A stretch of DNA of 34,313 bases from Peptococcaceae bacterium BRH_c23 (GCA_000961805.1 LADV01000074.1:1-34313); one strand, 5' to 3'. Shown: positions 16,935 through 24,841, counted from the first letter of the stretch. A program made the numbers and translations. The notes: a model not told the origin generated them from the sequence alone.

Positions 16935-17201
16935 GTGAAGGGTGCAGTTAGAATCGATCCATTAGCAGACTTATCTCCGGGTTCGGTCTGTGAAATAGTT
17001 TCTTTAGAATTAAGCGGACTTTTACGGCGCCGTATTCTCGACTTAGGAATCGTCCCTGGGACGTTAATCCGATGTATCCGACGAGGTCCTTCCGGTGATC
17101 CGACCGCTTATCTGGTAAGAGAAACACTCATTGCCTTGCGAAGAGAAGATACGGCCCAAATTTTTGTGAGAAGGTTATCGAATGGAGAGGAATGTGTATG
17201 A
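16935..17201 (+). CDS. feoA: FeoA: SH3-like accessory protein of ferrous iron transport
   Basis: The 88 residues have the FeoA SH3-like pattern: LADLSPGSVCEIVSLE, RRRILDLGIVPGTLIRCIRRGPSGDP, and a closing strand with IALRREDTAQIFV. FeoA acts in the cytosol with FeoB. The start is GTG 16935 with AGGGGG upstream; the overlapping ATG at 16933 meets a stop at once. Its TGA overlaps the start of the GTPase gene as ATGA, so the genes are coupled. The upstream palindrome suggests iron control. Confidence 0.93.
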   Translation: MKGAVRIDPLADLSPGSVCEIVSLELSGLLRRRILDLGIVPGTLIRCIRRGPSGDPTAYLVRETLIALRREDTAQIFVRRLSNGEECV

Positions 17202-17986
17202 TTCTGTCTGCCGAAAAAAAGAAACTACTCTGGCAAGATCAGTTTGGTATTTCGGTTACTAAGGACCAATTCAGTGTTGCTTTGGCCGGTAACCCAAATG
17301 TTGGAAAGAGCACGATTTTTAACGCACTTACGGGGTTACATCAACATACTGGTAATTGGCCGGGTAAGACGGTTGATAATGCCCAAGGAAGCTTCTATCA
17401 TCAGCAAAAGTCGTTTTTGATTGTTGACTTGCCAGGTACTTATTCCTTATTAGCCCATACTGTTGAGGAACAAATTGCGAGGGACTTTCTTTGTTTTGCG
17501 AATCCAGATGTCACGGTGGTTGTCCTTGACGCAACCTGCTTGGAGAGGAATCTCAACCTGGCTCTTCAAGTCTTTGAAATAACTACCAAAGTCATTGTCT
17601 GTCTGAATCTTATGGATGAGGCTGACAAGAAGGATTTGGTCATCGACGTACCTTCCTTAGAGCGTGAGTTAGGTGTCCCCGTCATAGCTGCCAGCGCCCG
17701 TCAAGGAGAGGGTCTTACAGAACTTCGCAATAAAATATATCAAGTCGCGACAGGGGCTTTGCAAACAAAACCCCGTCAAATCATCTATTCCTCAGAAGTC
17801 GAAAATGCCCTTCAAGACTTGCTGCCTTTAGTAGCAGACATCGCAAGCCATACTCTGCCCCCCCGCTGGATTGCTTTACGGCTGTTGGACGGAGACCAGA
17901 GCTTCCTCAATAGTTTAAGCAATTATTTAGATATTCACCAAACTTCATTTCATCCGGGTTGGGAGGAATCAAAATGTGCGCAATGA
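17198..17986 (+). CDS. feoB: FeoB, N-terminal part as a separate protein: GTPase domain
   Basis: This is the cytosolic G domain of the ferrous iron transporter FeoB, encoded alone (262 residues). All GTPase motifs are present: G1 GNPNVGKST (31-39), TGNWPGKT with G2 Thr58 (51-58), G3 DLPG (77-80), G4 NLMD (137-140) and G5 SARQG (166-170), followed by a helical region. I start at ATG 17198, which overlaps the feoA TGA and has GGAGAGG 7 bases upstream; an ATG two codons earlier is less well placed. The frame ends at TGA 17984-17986, where a normal FeoB would continue into the membrane domain. The downstream gene supplies that part. Confidence 0.92.
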   Translation: MILSAEKKKLLWQDQFGISVTKDQFSVALAGNPNVGKSTIFNALTGLHQHTGNWPGKTVDNAQGSFYHQQKSFLIVDLPGTYSLLAHTVEEQIARDFLCFANPDVTVVVLDATCLERNLNLALQVFEITTKVIVCLNLMDEADKKDLVIDVPSLERELGVPVIAASARQGEGLTELRNKIYQVATGALQTKPRQIIYSSEVENALQDLLPLVADIASHTLPPRWIALRLLDGDQSFLNSLSNYLDIHQTSFHPGWEESKCAQ

Positions 17987-19374
17987 TTCCCTCGAGAAGT
18001 CTAGGTGAGGTTTATTGTGAAGCTGAAGGTGTTCGCAAATCTAATCTAAAGTCGTTCAGCGATCAGATTGTTGCCGATATTTATGGCAATGCTGAACAAA
18101 TTACCAAGCAAGTGCTTTCTAAGAAAGGGAGCCAACGAATCAGCTTCGATCAAACGATTGATAATCTTGTAACCTCCAAGTGGTTAGGTTATCCACTCAT
18201 GATACTCTTATTGATCGGCGTCTTTTGGATAACGATAGAAGGGGCGAATATTCCTTCCGCCTTCCTCGCCACCGGGCTCTTTGCTTTCCAAGACCAACTT
18301 ACTCTCTGGTTCCAATGGCTCGGGGCACCGGATTGGGTACATGGAGTTCTTGTCCTAGGAGTTTATCGTACCTTAGCCTGGGTTGTCGCAGTGATGTTAC
18401 CTCCTATGGCTATCTTCTTTCCCCTATTTACCCTCTTAGAAGACTCAGGCTATCTCCCTCGAATTGCCTTTAACCTAGATCACATTTTCAAGAAGGCTAG
18501 AGCCTGTGGTAAACAGAGTCTGACCATGTGTATGGGGTTTGGGTGTAATGCCGCTGGAGTAACTTCCTGCAGAATTATCGACTCTCCCCGCGAACGCTTA
18601 ATCGCGATCTTAACCAATAATTTTGTCCCTTGCAATGGCAGATTTCCAACCTTAATAGCTATATCCTCGATTTTTATTGGCGGTACTATTGCAGCCTATT
18701 CAGGATTAATCAATGCCTTGGTCCTTTCCATCATAATTTTGCTGGGTGTAGGGGCTACTTTGTCGATATCTTGGCTCCTGTCAATGACCATTTTGAAAGG
18801 TGAACCTTCGTCCTTGGTCTTAGAATTGCCGTCCTATCGTCGCCCTAAGATCGGAGCAGTGATCTACCGTTCCATGATTGATCGCACCCTATTTGTTTTA
18901 AGACGTGCAATCATAATAGCCGCTCCCGCCGGTGGGGTAATCTGGATTCTAGCCAACGTCAGTGTTGGGGAACTAAGCATCCTCTCCACTGTAGCTCAAG
19001 CTCTAAATCCGCTGGGGCACTTAATTGGCCTGGATGGGTTTATTCTGATGGCTTTTATTCTGGGGCTGCCAGCAAACGAGATCGTCTTACCTATTCTCAT
19101 CATGAGTTATCTCTCCACCGGCGCACTACAGGATTATGCTAGTTTGGAAGAGCTGAGAAATGTCCTGGTTAATCACGGCTGGACCTGGCTAACGGCAGTA
19201 AACGTGATGCTGTTTTCCTTGTTACATTGGCCTTGTGCAACCACGTTATTGACAACTTATAAGGAAACAGGCAGTAAAAAATGGGTATTCTTATCTTTCT
19301 TAATACCCACGATCATAGGAATTTCTGTTTGTTTTATCCTCACTCAAGTGGTTAGACTTTTAGGCTTAGTCTAG
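17974..19374 (+). CDS. feoB: FeoB, membrane part as a separate protein: iron permease domain
   Basis: The 466-residue protein carries the membrane half of FeoB, starting just before the SDQIVADIYGNAEQI linker and running through two Gate-type repeats. Conserved permease segments are LTMCMGFGCNAAGV, NNFVPCNGRFPT with a cysteine, LPANEIVLPI and LLHWPCATTLLTTYKETGS. About eight hydrophobic helices are visible. The start ATG 17974 has GGGAGGAA 5 bases upstream; another in-frame ATG at 17983 overlaps the previous stop as ATGA. Together the two proteins cover a whole FeoB of about 720 residues with no gap. A good ribosome site and coupling argue for a genuine two-gene transporter rather than a sequencing frameshift. 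Confidence 0.9.
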   Translation: MCAMIPSRSLGEVYCEAEGVRKSNLKSFSDQIVADIYGNAEQITKQVLSKKGSQRISFDQTIDNLVTSKWLGYPLMILLLIGVFWITIEGANIPSAFLATGLFAFQDQLTLWFQWLGAPDWVHGVLVLGVYRTLAWVVAVMLPPMAIFFPLFTLLEDSGYLPRIAFNLDHIFKKARACGKQSLTMCMGFGCNAAGVTSCRIIDSPRERLIAILTNNFVPCNGRFPTLIAISSIFIGGTIAAYSGLINALVLSIIILLGVGATLSISWLLSMTILKGEPSSLVLELPSYRRPKIGAVIYRSMIDRTLFVLRRAIIIAAPAGGVIWILANVSVGELSILSTVAQALNPLGHLIGLDGFILMAFILGLPANEIVLPILIMSYLSTGALQDYASLEELRNVLVNHGWTWLTAVNVMLFSLLHWPCATTLLTTYKETGSKKWVFLSFLIPTIIGISVCFILTQVVRLLGLV

Positions 19375-19387
19375 CCCTAAAGAAAAT

Positions 19388-19819
19388 TCACACATCGGTT
19401 TTACTGGAGGACACAATGTATTCCAGTAAAACCTTATACCATTCGGGATTATTATTTAGGAACGTGACAATGGCTTGGATTGAGCGAATGGTAGCTTGAG
19501 AAAGATAATGCTCCATCGCCTCAGCTTCTGCTTCAATATCACAATTAGTTTTAATCAGGATAAGAAATTCCTTTAATAACTGGTTGCGTTTAACTAAAAA
19601 GTCCCCTATAATGTTCCCTTTTTCAGTAAGAGTAATTTCACCATAGCGTTCATACGAAATATACTGACCATTTTTTAGTTTGTGCAAGGCTTTAGTTACG
19701 GAGGGCATAGAAACACCTAGTTTGACACTGAGATCAGTTACCCTCACAGTATCAGTACATAGGGAAAAACGATAAAGTTCTTCTAAATAATCTTCCAAAC
19801 TAGGTGTGAGAGTCGTCAT
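19388..19819 (-). CDS. DtxR-family metal-dependent repressor
   Basis: This 143-residue winged-helix protein fits the short (MntR-length) DtxR family without an SH3 domain. It begins LTPSLEDYLEELYRF, has the recognition helix in KLGVSMPSVTKALHKL, a wing (YERYGEITLTEKG) and the dimer/metal helices with NQLLKEFLILI, CDIEAEAEAMEHYLS. The Cys and Glu residues and His in CDIEAEAEAMEH correspond to metal ligands in the family. It converges on the feo genes, which carry a DtxR-type operator, so it is probably an Fe(II)- or Mn(II)-dependent repressor of feoAB. AAGGAG precedes the ATG. Confidence 0.88.
   Translation of the reverse strand: MTTLTPSLEDYLEELYRFSLCTDTVRVTDLSVKLGVSMPSVTKALHKLKNGQYISYERYGEITLTEKGNIIGDFLVKRNQLLKEFLILIKTNCDIEAEAEAMEHYLSQATIRSIQAIVTFLNNNPEWYKVLLEYIVSSSKTDV
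19397..19433. terminator. Hairpin between convergent feoB and dtxR, inside the dtxR 3' end
   Basis: Perfect 12-bp arms at 19397-19408 and 19422-19433 (GGTTTTACTGGA and its complement) enclose a 13-base loop. The hairpin lies in the last codons of the DtxR-family gene and just after the feoB stop, so it could end transcripts from either side. T-runs are weak. Confidence 0.5.
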
Positions 19820-19957
19820 CGCTACTCCTTAACTTAACACATTTGGTACAATTTCAATTTATACATATGCGAGAGCGTATCCGGACTTTCCAACTATTCT
19901 CAACTATTCAGATTTTCAACCCGAGTTCAGTCGCATTAATCCCTTATTCTAATTGGC

Positions 19958-20009
19958 ACCAAATTAAACCATGGGCTTAGTTAACTCTAAGTCCATGGTT
20001 TAATTTGGT
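19958..20009 (+). terminator. 23-bp hairpin followed by T-rich tract
   Basis: Arms 19958-19980 and 19987-20009 pair along 23 bp with only one G-T wobble, around a TTAACT loop. TTTTG and a long T-rich tract follow on the plus strand, as in an intrinsic terminator. No plus-strand gene lies directly upstream; it may catch feo read-through, or belong to an unrecognised short transcript. Confidence 0.6.
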
Positions 20010-20010
20010 T

Positions 20011-20066
20011 TTGTATTTGTTTGTATTTGTTCATTTTTTTATTTGAGTGTTGTCTTGTGTTGTCTT
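20011..20066. repeat. Two tandem 10-mer duplications after a hairpin
   Basis: TTGTATTTGT is repeated twice (20011-20030) and GTGTTGTCTT twice (20047-20066). Both are perfect and follow directly on the hairpin at 19958-20009. Apart from these and the hairpin, 19820-20217 shows no gene. Confidence 0.75.
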
Positions 20067-20217
20067 CTGTTTTTTGAGATTTAATTAAGCCTTTCGTTTT
20101 TAGACTATTCTGTTTATTTATTAGGACAACCCAAATTCTTTGGATAGAACTCTTCATATAACATAAACTACACCACAGAAAGATTTAAGATATTAATCTA
20201 CGGAGGAGGCACCTTCG

Positions 20218-20919
20218 ATGGATCACTCAGATAATAAATATCCTTCAGTAACAGTCCACCCTCAATTGCGTCGTATTTTGCTGGCAAATCCAACTCAAGA
20301 ATCTTTAAGCAAGATTATTGAATACCAACTCTTTGATCAGCCCCGTCCACCTCTTGCTGATGATATACTTTGCCTTTTACCCTATTGGGAGCAGCAGGCC
20401 TGCGAAGGGAATGTAGTTATAGCCTCCCTCATCCAGTACATGGCGCAATCGTCTCCCCGTTTTATAAAGAACGAGAAAATGATTCAAGCTAACCTCTTGC
20501 GGATTCGAATCTTGGCCTCGACCCCCGGAATTTTTTCTTTTCCATCGATCGAAATTCAAGAGTGCCTTGAACAATTTTTACAAACATCTGACCTTTTAGC
20601 AGACCTGCCAGAATTAGAGGTGGTATCCTTTTCATCTGATGAGATTGCTCCACTAGCCTCTGATTTAAAGCGTTTCCGACTCTCTCCTCACAGTCGCCGC
20701 TATATTCACAACTTATTCCACGCTGAGCGACGTGAAGCTACGCTATCAGTCCTTGCGCATATAGCTAAGAACTACCCTCTACTGCCCACTTGCAAGAAAG
20801 CCTATGCCCTCATGTTGTCTCTCGACAACACAGAGATCTGGGGACGACATCCTTTTTGCCTACGCCTAATCGCCAATCGCTTTTGGGACTATGAATTGAT
20901 GAAGGCCATAGAAGCCTAA
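20218..20919 (+). CDS. Protein of unknown function
   Basis: I do not recognise this 233-residue protein. It has no signal peptide or membrane helix and looks mostly alpha-helical, with repeated leucine-rich amphipathic stretches, suggesting a cytosolic helical-repeat-like fold. No catalytic motif stands out. The ribosome site GGAGGAGG lies 9 bases before the ATG, and the composition is sensible, so it is very likely a real gene. It converges on the YhaM-type nuclease gene with 9 bases between the stops, and stands alone on its strand. Confidence 0.75.
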   Translation: MDHSDNKYPSVTVHPQLRRILLANPTQESLSKIIEYQLFDQPRPPLADDILCLLPYWEQQACEGNVVIASLIQYMAQSSPRFIKNEKMIQANLLRIRILASTPGIFSFPSIEIQECLEQFLQTSDLLADLPELEVVSFSSDEIAPLASDLKRFRLSPHSRRYIHNLFHAERREATLSVLAHIAKNYPLLPTCKKAYALMLSLDNTEIWGRHPFCLRLIANRFWDYELMKAIEA

Positions 20920-20928
20920 CTTCCTCCT

Positions 20929-21858
20929 CTATTTCAAATAAATACACCGCTCCATGCTCGGAATATACGGCGACCATTCATCCTCAGGGTGGTTTTCTTT
21001 AGCTTGTTCAAAATGGAAAAGTTCGGCATCCATGACATCTGCATGGTGAATCACCAAAGCCTCCATCAACTTGGGCCTTTTTGGGGATTGCCACTCATAT
21101 TTACCATGGTGACTTGTAAGGATATGCAGTAACTTGGATCGCAACTCACGTGGAAAATTCGGGATTCTCGCGATCTCCTCGCTCAGAAGTTCGATCCCTA
21201 AGATAATGTGCCCCAGGAGTCGCCCTTCTGTTGTTACTTTAATCCCTCGAGTGTAAGAATACTCCCCGATCTTACCAACGTCATGCAAAAGTGCACCCGT
21301 GATGACTAAATCCCGGTCCATTTTCAGGTAATTCACCGAAATCCCGGCTGCCATCTCAGCCACTCTAATACTATGTTCCCAAAGCCCGCGCAAATAGGCT
21401 TGATGGATTTTCAGGGCGGCAGGGGCTTGCCGATAGGCTGCTCCCCATACCGGGTGGATTAAAAACTGATCCAGTAGTGCTTTGAGTTCTGGTTGTGTAA
21501 TCTTAGCTAAAAGGGACTGTAAGCGATGTTCCAATTCTTTCGCGGTTACTGGAGAACTCGGCAAAAGGTCGGATAAATCGACCTCTTCCTGGGGAATCAT
21601 CCGTATTGTTTCAATCGTAAGATCAAGTGTACCTCGGTATTCAGAAGCAACTCCTTTGACACGGAAAATGTCTTGATCATTTAGCCATCCCAGGACCTGC
21701 GGATCATAGTTCCACATTTTACCTTGAATCATTCCCGAGCGGTCTTGACACGTCAAGGAGAGATATGCTCCAGGTTTTTGACGAAAGGGAACTTCTTTCC
21801 ATTCGTTGACTAGGACAGTTCCCTCAAACCGTTCCCCAGCTTTACAATCTTTCAGCAT
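20929..21858 (-). CDS. yhaM: YhaM-type 3'-5' exoribonuclease (OB fold plus HD domain)
   Basis: This 309-residue cytosolic protein has an N-terminal OB-fold (residues 10-90, with KPGAYLSLTCQDRSGMIQGKMW) and an HD phosphohydrolase domain. Metal residues are visible: His162 in EHSIRVAEMA, His192-Asp193 in ALLHDVGK, His217, His250/251 in TSHHG and Asp274 in HHADVMD. The same layout is found in B. subtilis YhaM, which trims RNA and single-stranded DNA from the 3' end. Length matches that family (about 314). It has AAGAGTT-type weak ribosome bases before the ATG. Confidence 0.87.
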   Translation of the reverse strand: MLKDCKAGERFEGTVLVNEWKEVPFRQKPGAYLSLTCQDRSGMIQGKMWNYDPQVLGWLNDQDIFRVKGVASEYRGTLDLTIETIRMIPQEEVDLSDLLPSSPVTAKELEHRLQSLLAKITQPELKALLDQFLIHPVWGAAYRQAPAALKIHQAYLRGLWEHSIRVAEMAAGISVNYLKMDRDLVITGALLHDVGKIGEYSYTRGIKVTTEGRLLGHIILGIELLSEEIARIPNFPRELRSKLLHILTSHHGKYEWQSPKRPKLMEALVIHHADVMDAELFHFEQAKENHPEDEWSPYIPSMERCIYLK

Positions 21859-22042
21859 ATAATAAACTCTTCCTTTCTCTCACTAACCTTATATTAAGTA
21901 GTGTAACAGAGTGGCGAGACTTTTCTGTGTATATCGTATTTGCATTATAATCGCAAACAGTGTCACATATCCCCTATCGTTTCCAACTGGAAGCAAGAAT
22001 GTCCCTGACTTGTATTCCGTCCTCCCCGTGGACCCAAGCCTA

Positions 22043-22286
22043 GAGGAAGTTTCTTAGCTGAGAGAGCACGATTAGTGGAATTGCGTCAATGAGCGCAGTC
22101 GATCAGGCGTTAAGAACCGCAACTGTTCACATGCAGAAAGCCCAGAAGTTTTGCGGTTTAGCCTGGGCGACAAGGGAATAGCAATGGAACGTTGTGCGAA
22201 CACGATAGTCTCCGGTGGAGAGTATCGCCGAAGCCGCTGATCCCAATAGGAACACTTCGCGGCGTAGGATGCTAAGAAACTTCCTC
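22043..22286 (+). ncRNA. Orphan structured RNA, class not assigned
   Basis: Between the yhaM and WYL genes lies a 244-base region that folds as one closed unit. A perfect 16-bp stem joins 22043-22058 to 22271-22286. Inside are 22080-22085/22094-22099; 22115-22122/22151-22158 (8 bp, AACCGCAA with TTGCGGTT); 22140-22145/22163-22168 (GCCCAG with CTGGGC), which interleaves with the previous stem as a pseudoknot; 22204-22213/22217-22226 with one G-G mismatch; and 22233-22237/22259-22263. Loops are purine-rich on the plus strand, which suggests that strand is the RNA. It may be the guide-RNA region of a lost TnpB or IscB (HEARO-type) element. I do not recognise it as 6S, SRP, RNase P, tmRNA or a riboswitch. 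Confidence 0.6.
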
Positions 22287-22299
22287 CCACTTCCTCTCC

Positions 22300-23265
22300 C
22301 TATCTATAATTCCCCAAAGTTTCTCGAACTCGCTTAAGAATAAGTTCTCGAAACTCCACCGGTTCTAGAATTTCGGCCGCAGATCCAAATCCTAAAACCC
22401 AAGTAATGAATTCATTGACCCCGATAATGTCATCTTCAAAAAGAATCGATCCATCCTCTAAGGTAGTTAGTTGACTTGAACGATGCGCTACATCTTTACG
22501 TACCTTAGCAATCGTTTGCGAACGATTGAGAAAGCGTACTTTGACTCGGACCAACTCCCCATATTCCATTCCCCAACGTGGCCCGAACCAATCCTTAAGG
22601 GAAAAATCTGCTGGGTAAACAAACGATTCGTTGGTTACGTTCACCTCGTGAACATTCTTTAAATGATAGGTCTTAAACAACTCCCCGTGTCGAGCAACCA
22701 AATACCAACACCTTAAACGCGAATAATAGACGATACCCAAAGGATCCACCGCTATCTCTCGGCCGTTAAATTTGATAGTCACTCGCTTATTTTTCAAAAT
22801 TGCATTCTCTATCAATGGAAAAGTATTCCCTTGAATAGGCTCCAAGGGAGTAAGTCCCCCTTTGATGTAGCGAAAACTCTCTTCCTCTTCTAAATCAAAA
22901 CCAGACAAGATTTTTTGTCTTAACCCCTCTTTGAGAGCATTCTCTTCCTGCAAAAAATCCAGTGCTCCTAAGACCCCTACCGCCTCACGAACATTCAGAT
23001 GCACCGGAGTGTAACGTTTTTCGGCCGCAGCCATAAACCATTTGACCTCCGGTTGAAAAAGATCCTCCTCATCGTTATCATTTCCTTCATCATGATCCGT
23101 ATATAATGGTAATGTATTTTCTATTGAAGAAGCTAGCACTCTAAGATCCTGTTTCATCGTGCCCCAAGGAACGCCGCATCCATCGGCCAAGGTTCGTCCG
23201 CTTAATCCCTCAGGATGGGCTTCAAGCAAGGCCATGATTTTCCCCATGCGATCAATCGATTCCAA
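22300..23265 (-). CDS. WYL-domain transcriptional regulator (PafC-like), second of a pair
   Basis: A DNA-binding regulator with an N-terminal winged helix-turn-helix (GLSGRTLADGCGVPWGTMKQDLRVL), a WYL domain (GIVYYSRLRCWYLVARHG, where the WYL triplet is visible) and a C-terminal WCX-type extension. WYL domains bind ligands such as nucleic acids or nucleotides. I place the start at TTG 23265: GGAGGTG sits 6 bases before it, whereas the in-frame ATG at 23280 has that ribosome site inside its own codons. This gives 321 residues. It overlaps the preceding WYL gene by 14 bases, so the two are translated together and may form a heterodimer, as PafB/PafC do. Confidence 0.88.
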   Translation of the reverse strand: MESIDRMGKIMALLEAHPEGLSGRTLADGCGVPWGTMKQDLRVLASSIENTLPLYTDHDEGNDNDEEDLFQPEVKWFMAAAEKRYTPVHLNVREAVGVLGALDFLQEENALKEGLRQKILSGFDLEEEESFRYIKGGLTPLEPIQGNTFPLIENAILKNKRVTIKFNGREIAVDPLGIVYYSRLRCWYLVARHGELFKTYHLKNVHEVNVTNESFVYPADFSLKDWFGPRWGMEYGELVRVKVRFLNRSQTIAKVRKDVAHRSSQLTTLEDGSILFEDDIIGVNEFITWVLGFGSAAEILEPVEFRELILKRVRETLGNYR

Positions 23266-24451
23266 AGGATTCACCTCCATACATTTTCAGGAGGCGTGTG
23301 AATTCTTCCCTAACCTTTTCTCTAAGTGTGGGAGGTTCAAGAACCTCAGCACCCGCTCCAAACCCACGTAACCAAACCGCTAGTTCATCTAACCCTTCCA
23401 CCTGATCTTTCATTAACAAACCTTCGACCTCCTCGATTAAGGTACAGGTTGTCCGGCTGGCAAGTTCCTCTCTTACACGGTTAAGGGTTGAAAAATGATT
23501 ATGAAAACGAATGACAACCTCTACCGGTTTTTGATCCCGATAAACTCCCCAAGCATTTCGATACCAAGACTTAAGATTAAATCCTTCGATTGGGGGAAAT
23601 GAGGCCTCCTTACAACGGGTGACATCTAAAATGCGATTCACTAAATAGGTTTTAATCGTTTGATCTCGCCCATCCTGAGCAATAAGATACCAATTATCAA
23701 GGACCCAGTAATAAACAATCCCTAGTGGATTTAATCTAAGTAAACGTGCTGCTTCTTCCTCTTTGCGATAGAGAATATCAACTTGACATTTACTTCGAGC
23801 AGCCTCTTCAAGTTCATAACAACATTGGCTGCGATGTACATCTTGAGTTGGAGTTCTCCCGTGCACAAACATGGTTTCTCGTGATGAATTGTTCTCGCCG
23901 AGCCATAGTTTAAGTTTGGCGTTTAGGGATTTCATTTCATCTGAAATAGGTGCCAGAGCACCTGCCACGTTTAACGCTTCTAAAAGAAGGGTCTTTTCCC
24001 TCAATGCTAACTGGATAGGTGGTAGCACCTGCTCCAGGCTGACTACGTACTCATCCCCACGGCGCTTAATGAGGTTCTTCTTTTCTAAGTCTTTCATAGC
24101 CCGTTCCACCGTTTTACTACTGATTTCTTCTTCATCCCGTCGATTAAACCGCTTGTAGATTTCCAGGCTGCTCAATCCTTGAGGGGTCGATGTAAGCATT
24201 CGCAAGATCTCCATTTGTCGGAGCGTTGATGCCTTAACCGGCACAATCCCATTCCAACCACTCGAGAGCAGATATAGTGTTCCCCTTCCATCCAGCTTAA
24301 ATCGAAAACCGTTGTCCTTCATTTCTTCAAAATCCCTTTGAACAGTTGCCTGACTTACCCCAAATTTCCTTGCCAAGCTAAAGTAGGTATTTACCCATGG
24401 TTCTGTAGCAATGTCTTTGACCATCTCTCGTTGACGTGTCAACTTATCCAA
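23252..24451 (-). CDS. WYL-domain transcriptional regulator (PafB-like), first of a pair
   Basis: The 399-residue protein has two N-terminal winged-helix segments (SLARKFGVSQATVQRDFEEM and LSSLEIYKRFNRRDEEEISS..TVERAMKDL), then a WYL domain with GIVYYWVLDNWYLIAQDG and a WCX-like C-terminus. It begins with a TTG codon (24451-24449) behind a GGGGGTAGG ribosome site. Its stop overlaps the next WYL gene by 14 bases. Adjacent WYL paralogues often act as one regulator, for example in DNA-damage control; the target is unknown here. It is divergent from the CC/Se-motif gene, with 75 bases between, so that gene is a possible target. Confidence 0.88.
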   Translation of the reverse strand: MDKLTRQREMVKDIATEPWVNTYFSLARKFGVSQATVQRDFEEMKDNGFRFKLDGRGTLYLLSSGWNGIVPVKASTLRQMEILRMLTSTPQGLSSLEIYKRFNRRDEEEISSKTVERAMKDLEKKNLIKRRGDEYVVSLEQVLPPIQLALREKTLLLEALNVAGALAPISDEMKSLNAKLKLWLGENNSSRETMFVHGRTPTQDVHRSQCCYELEEAARSKCQVDILYRKEEEAARLLRLNPLGIVYYWVLDNWYLIAQDGRDQTIKTYLVNRILDVTRCKEASFPPIEGFNLKSWYRNAWGVYRDQKPVEVVIRFHNHFSTLNRVREELASRTTCTLIEEVEGLLMKDQVEGLDELAVWLRGFGAGAEVLEPPTLREKVREEFTRLLKMYGGESFGID

Positions 24452-24470
24452 ACTTACCTACCCCCATCCC

Positions 24471-24498
24471 TTGTAACCTGAAGCAAAAATGTTAGAAT
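24471..24498 (+). promoter_or_regulatory. Promoter of the CC/Se-motif gene
   Basis: TTGTAA (24471-24476) and TAGAAT (24493-24498) are spaced by 16 bases, with the start codon 28 bases further on. It lies in the short divergent gap to the WYL genes. Confidence 0.5.
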
Positions 24499-24526
24499 AA
24501 GATATGTTGAAGGAGGTGAATCCACC

Positions 24527-24841
24527 GTGGATCCTAGCCTAAAAACGAGTATGAAGATTAACATTACACAAAAAGCTATGGAATTCCTTCACAAGGCCAA
24601 AAAAAATGAATTTTACATTGAACTTATGATCTTGACACAATGTTGTATTCCGCTAGCTACCCCCCCTAAGGTACGCAAAGGAAGCCCTCGAAAGCCAGAA
24701 AACTTTCACAGGTATAATGTTAATGGAATCACGGTATATTATGACCGAAATCTGATTCCCAAGCCTGAAGTAACCATCGATACTGAAATTCTCGGCTTTT
24801 CCGAAGGGTTAATCGTTACCGATTGGGTTATTAAATATTAA
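24527..24841 (+). CDS. CC/Se-motif family-like small protein (Cys-Cys form)
   Basis: The 104 residues resemble the small HesB-like family described as CC/Se motif (seleno)proteins: an N-terminal helix (MKINITQKAMEFLHKAKK), a strand, the Cys-Cys pair in LTQCCIPLATPPKVRKGSP, then YNVNGITVYYDRNL. In some relatives one of these cysteines is selenocysteine; here both are ordinary Cys codons. The function is unknown, but the vicinal cysteines suggest redox or metal chemistry. It starts with GTG behind a near-perfect AAGGAGGTG. A clean terminator follows, so it is a single-gene unit. The family call rests on pattern memory only. Confidence 0.6.
   Translation: MDPSLKTSMKINITQKAMEFLHKAKKNEFYIELMILTQCCIPLATPPKVRKGSPRKPENFHRYNVNGITVYYDRNLIPKPEVTIDTEILGFSEGLIVTDWVIKY

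Noticed and set aside
22072..22290. 72-codon minus-strand open frame in the yhaM-WYL gap
   Set aside because: It lies wholly inside the paired structure of the candidate RNA, has no ribosome site and no recognisable family.
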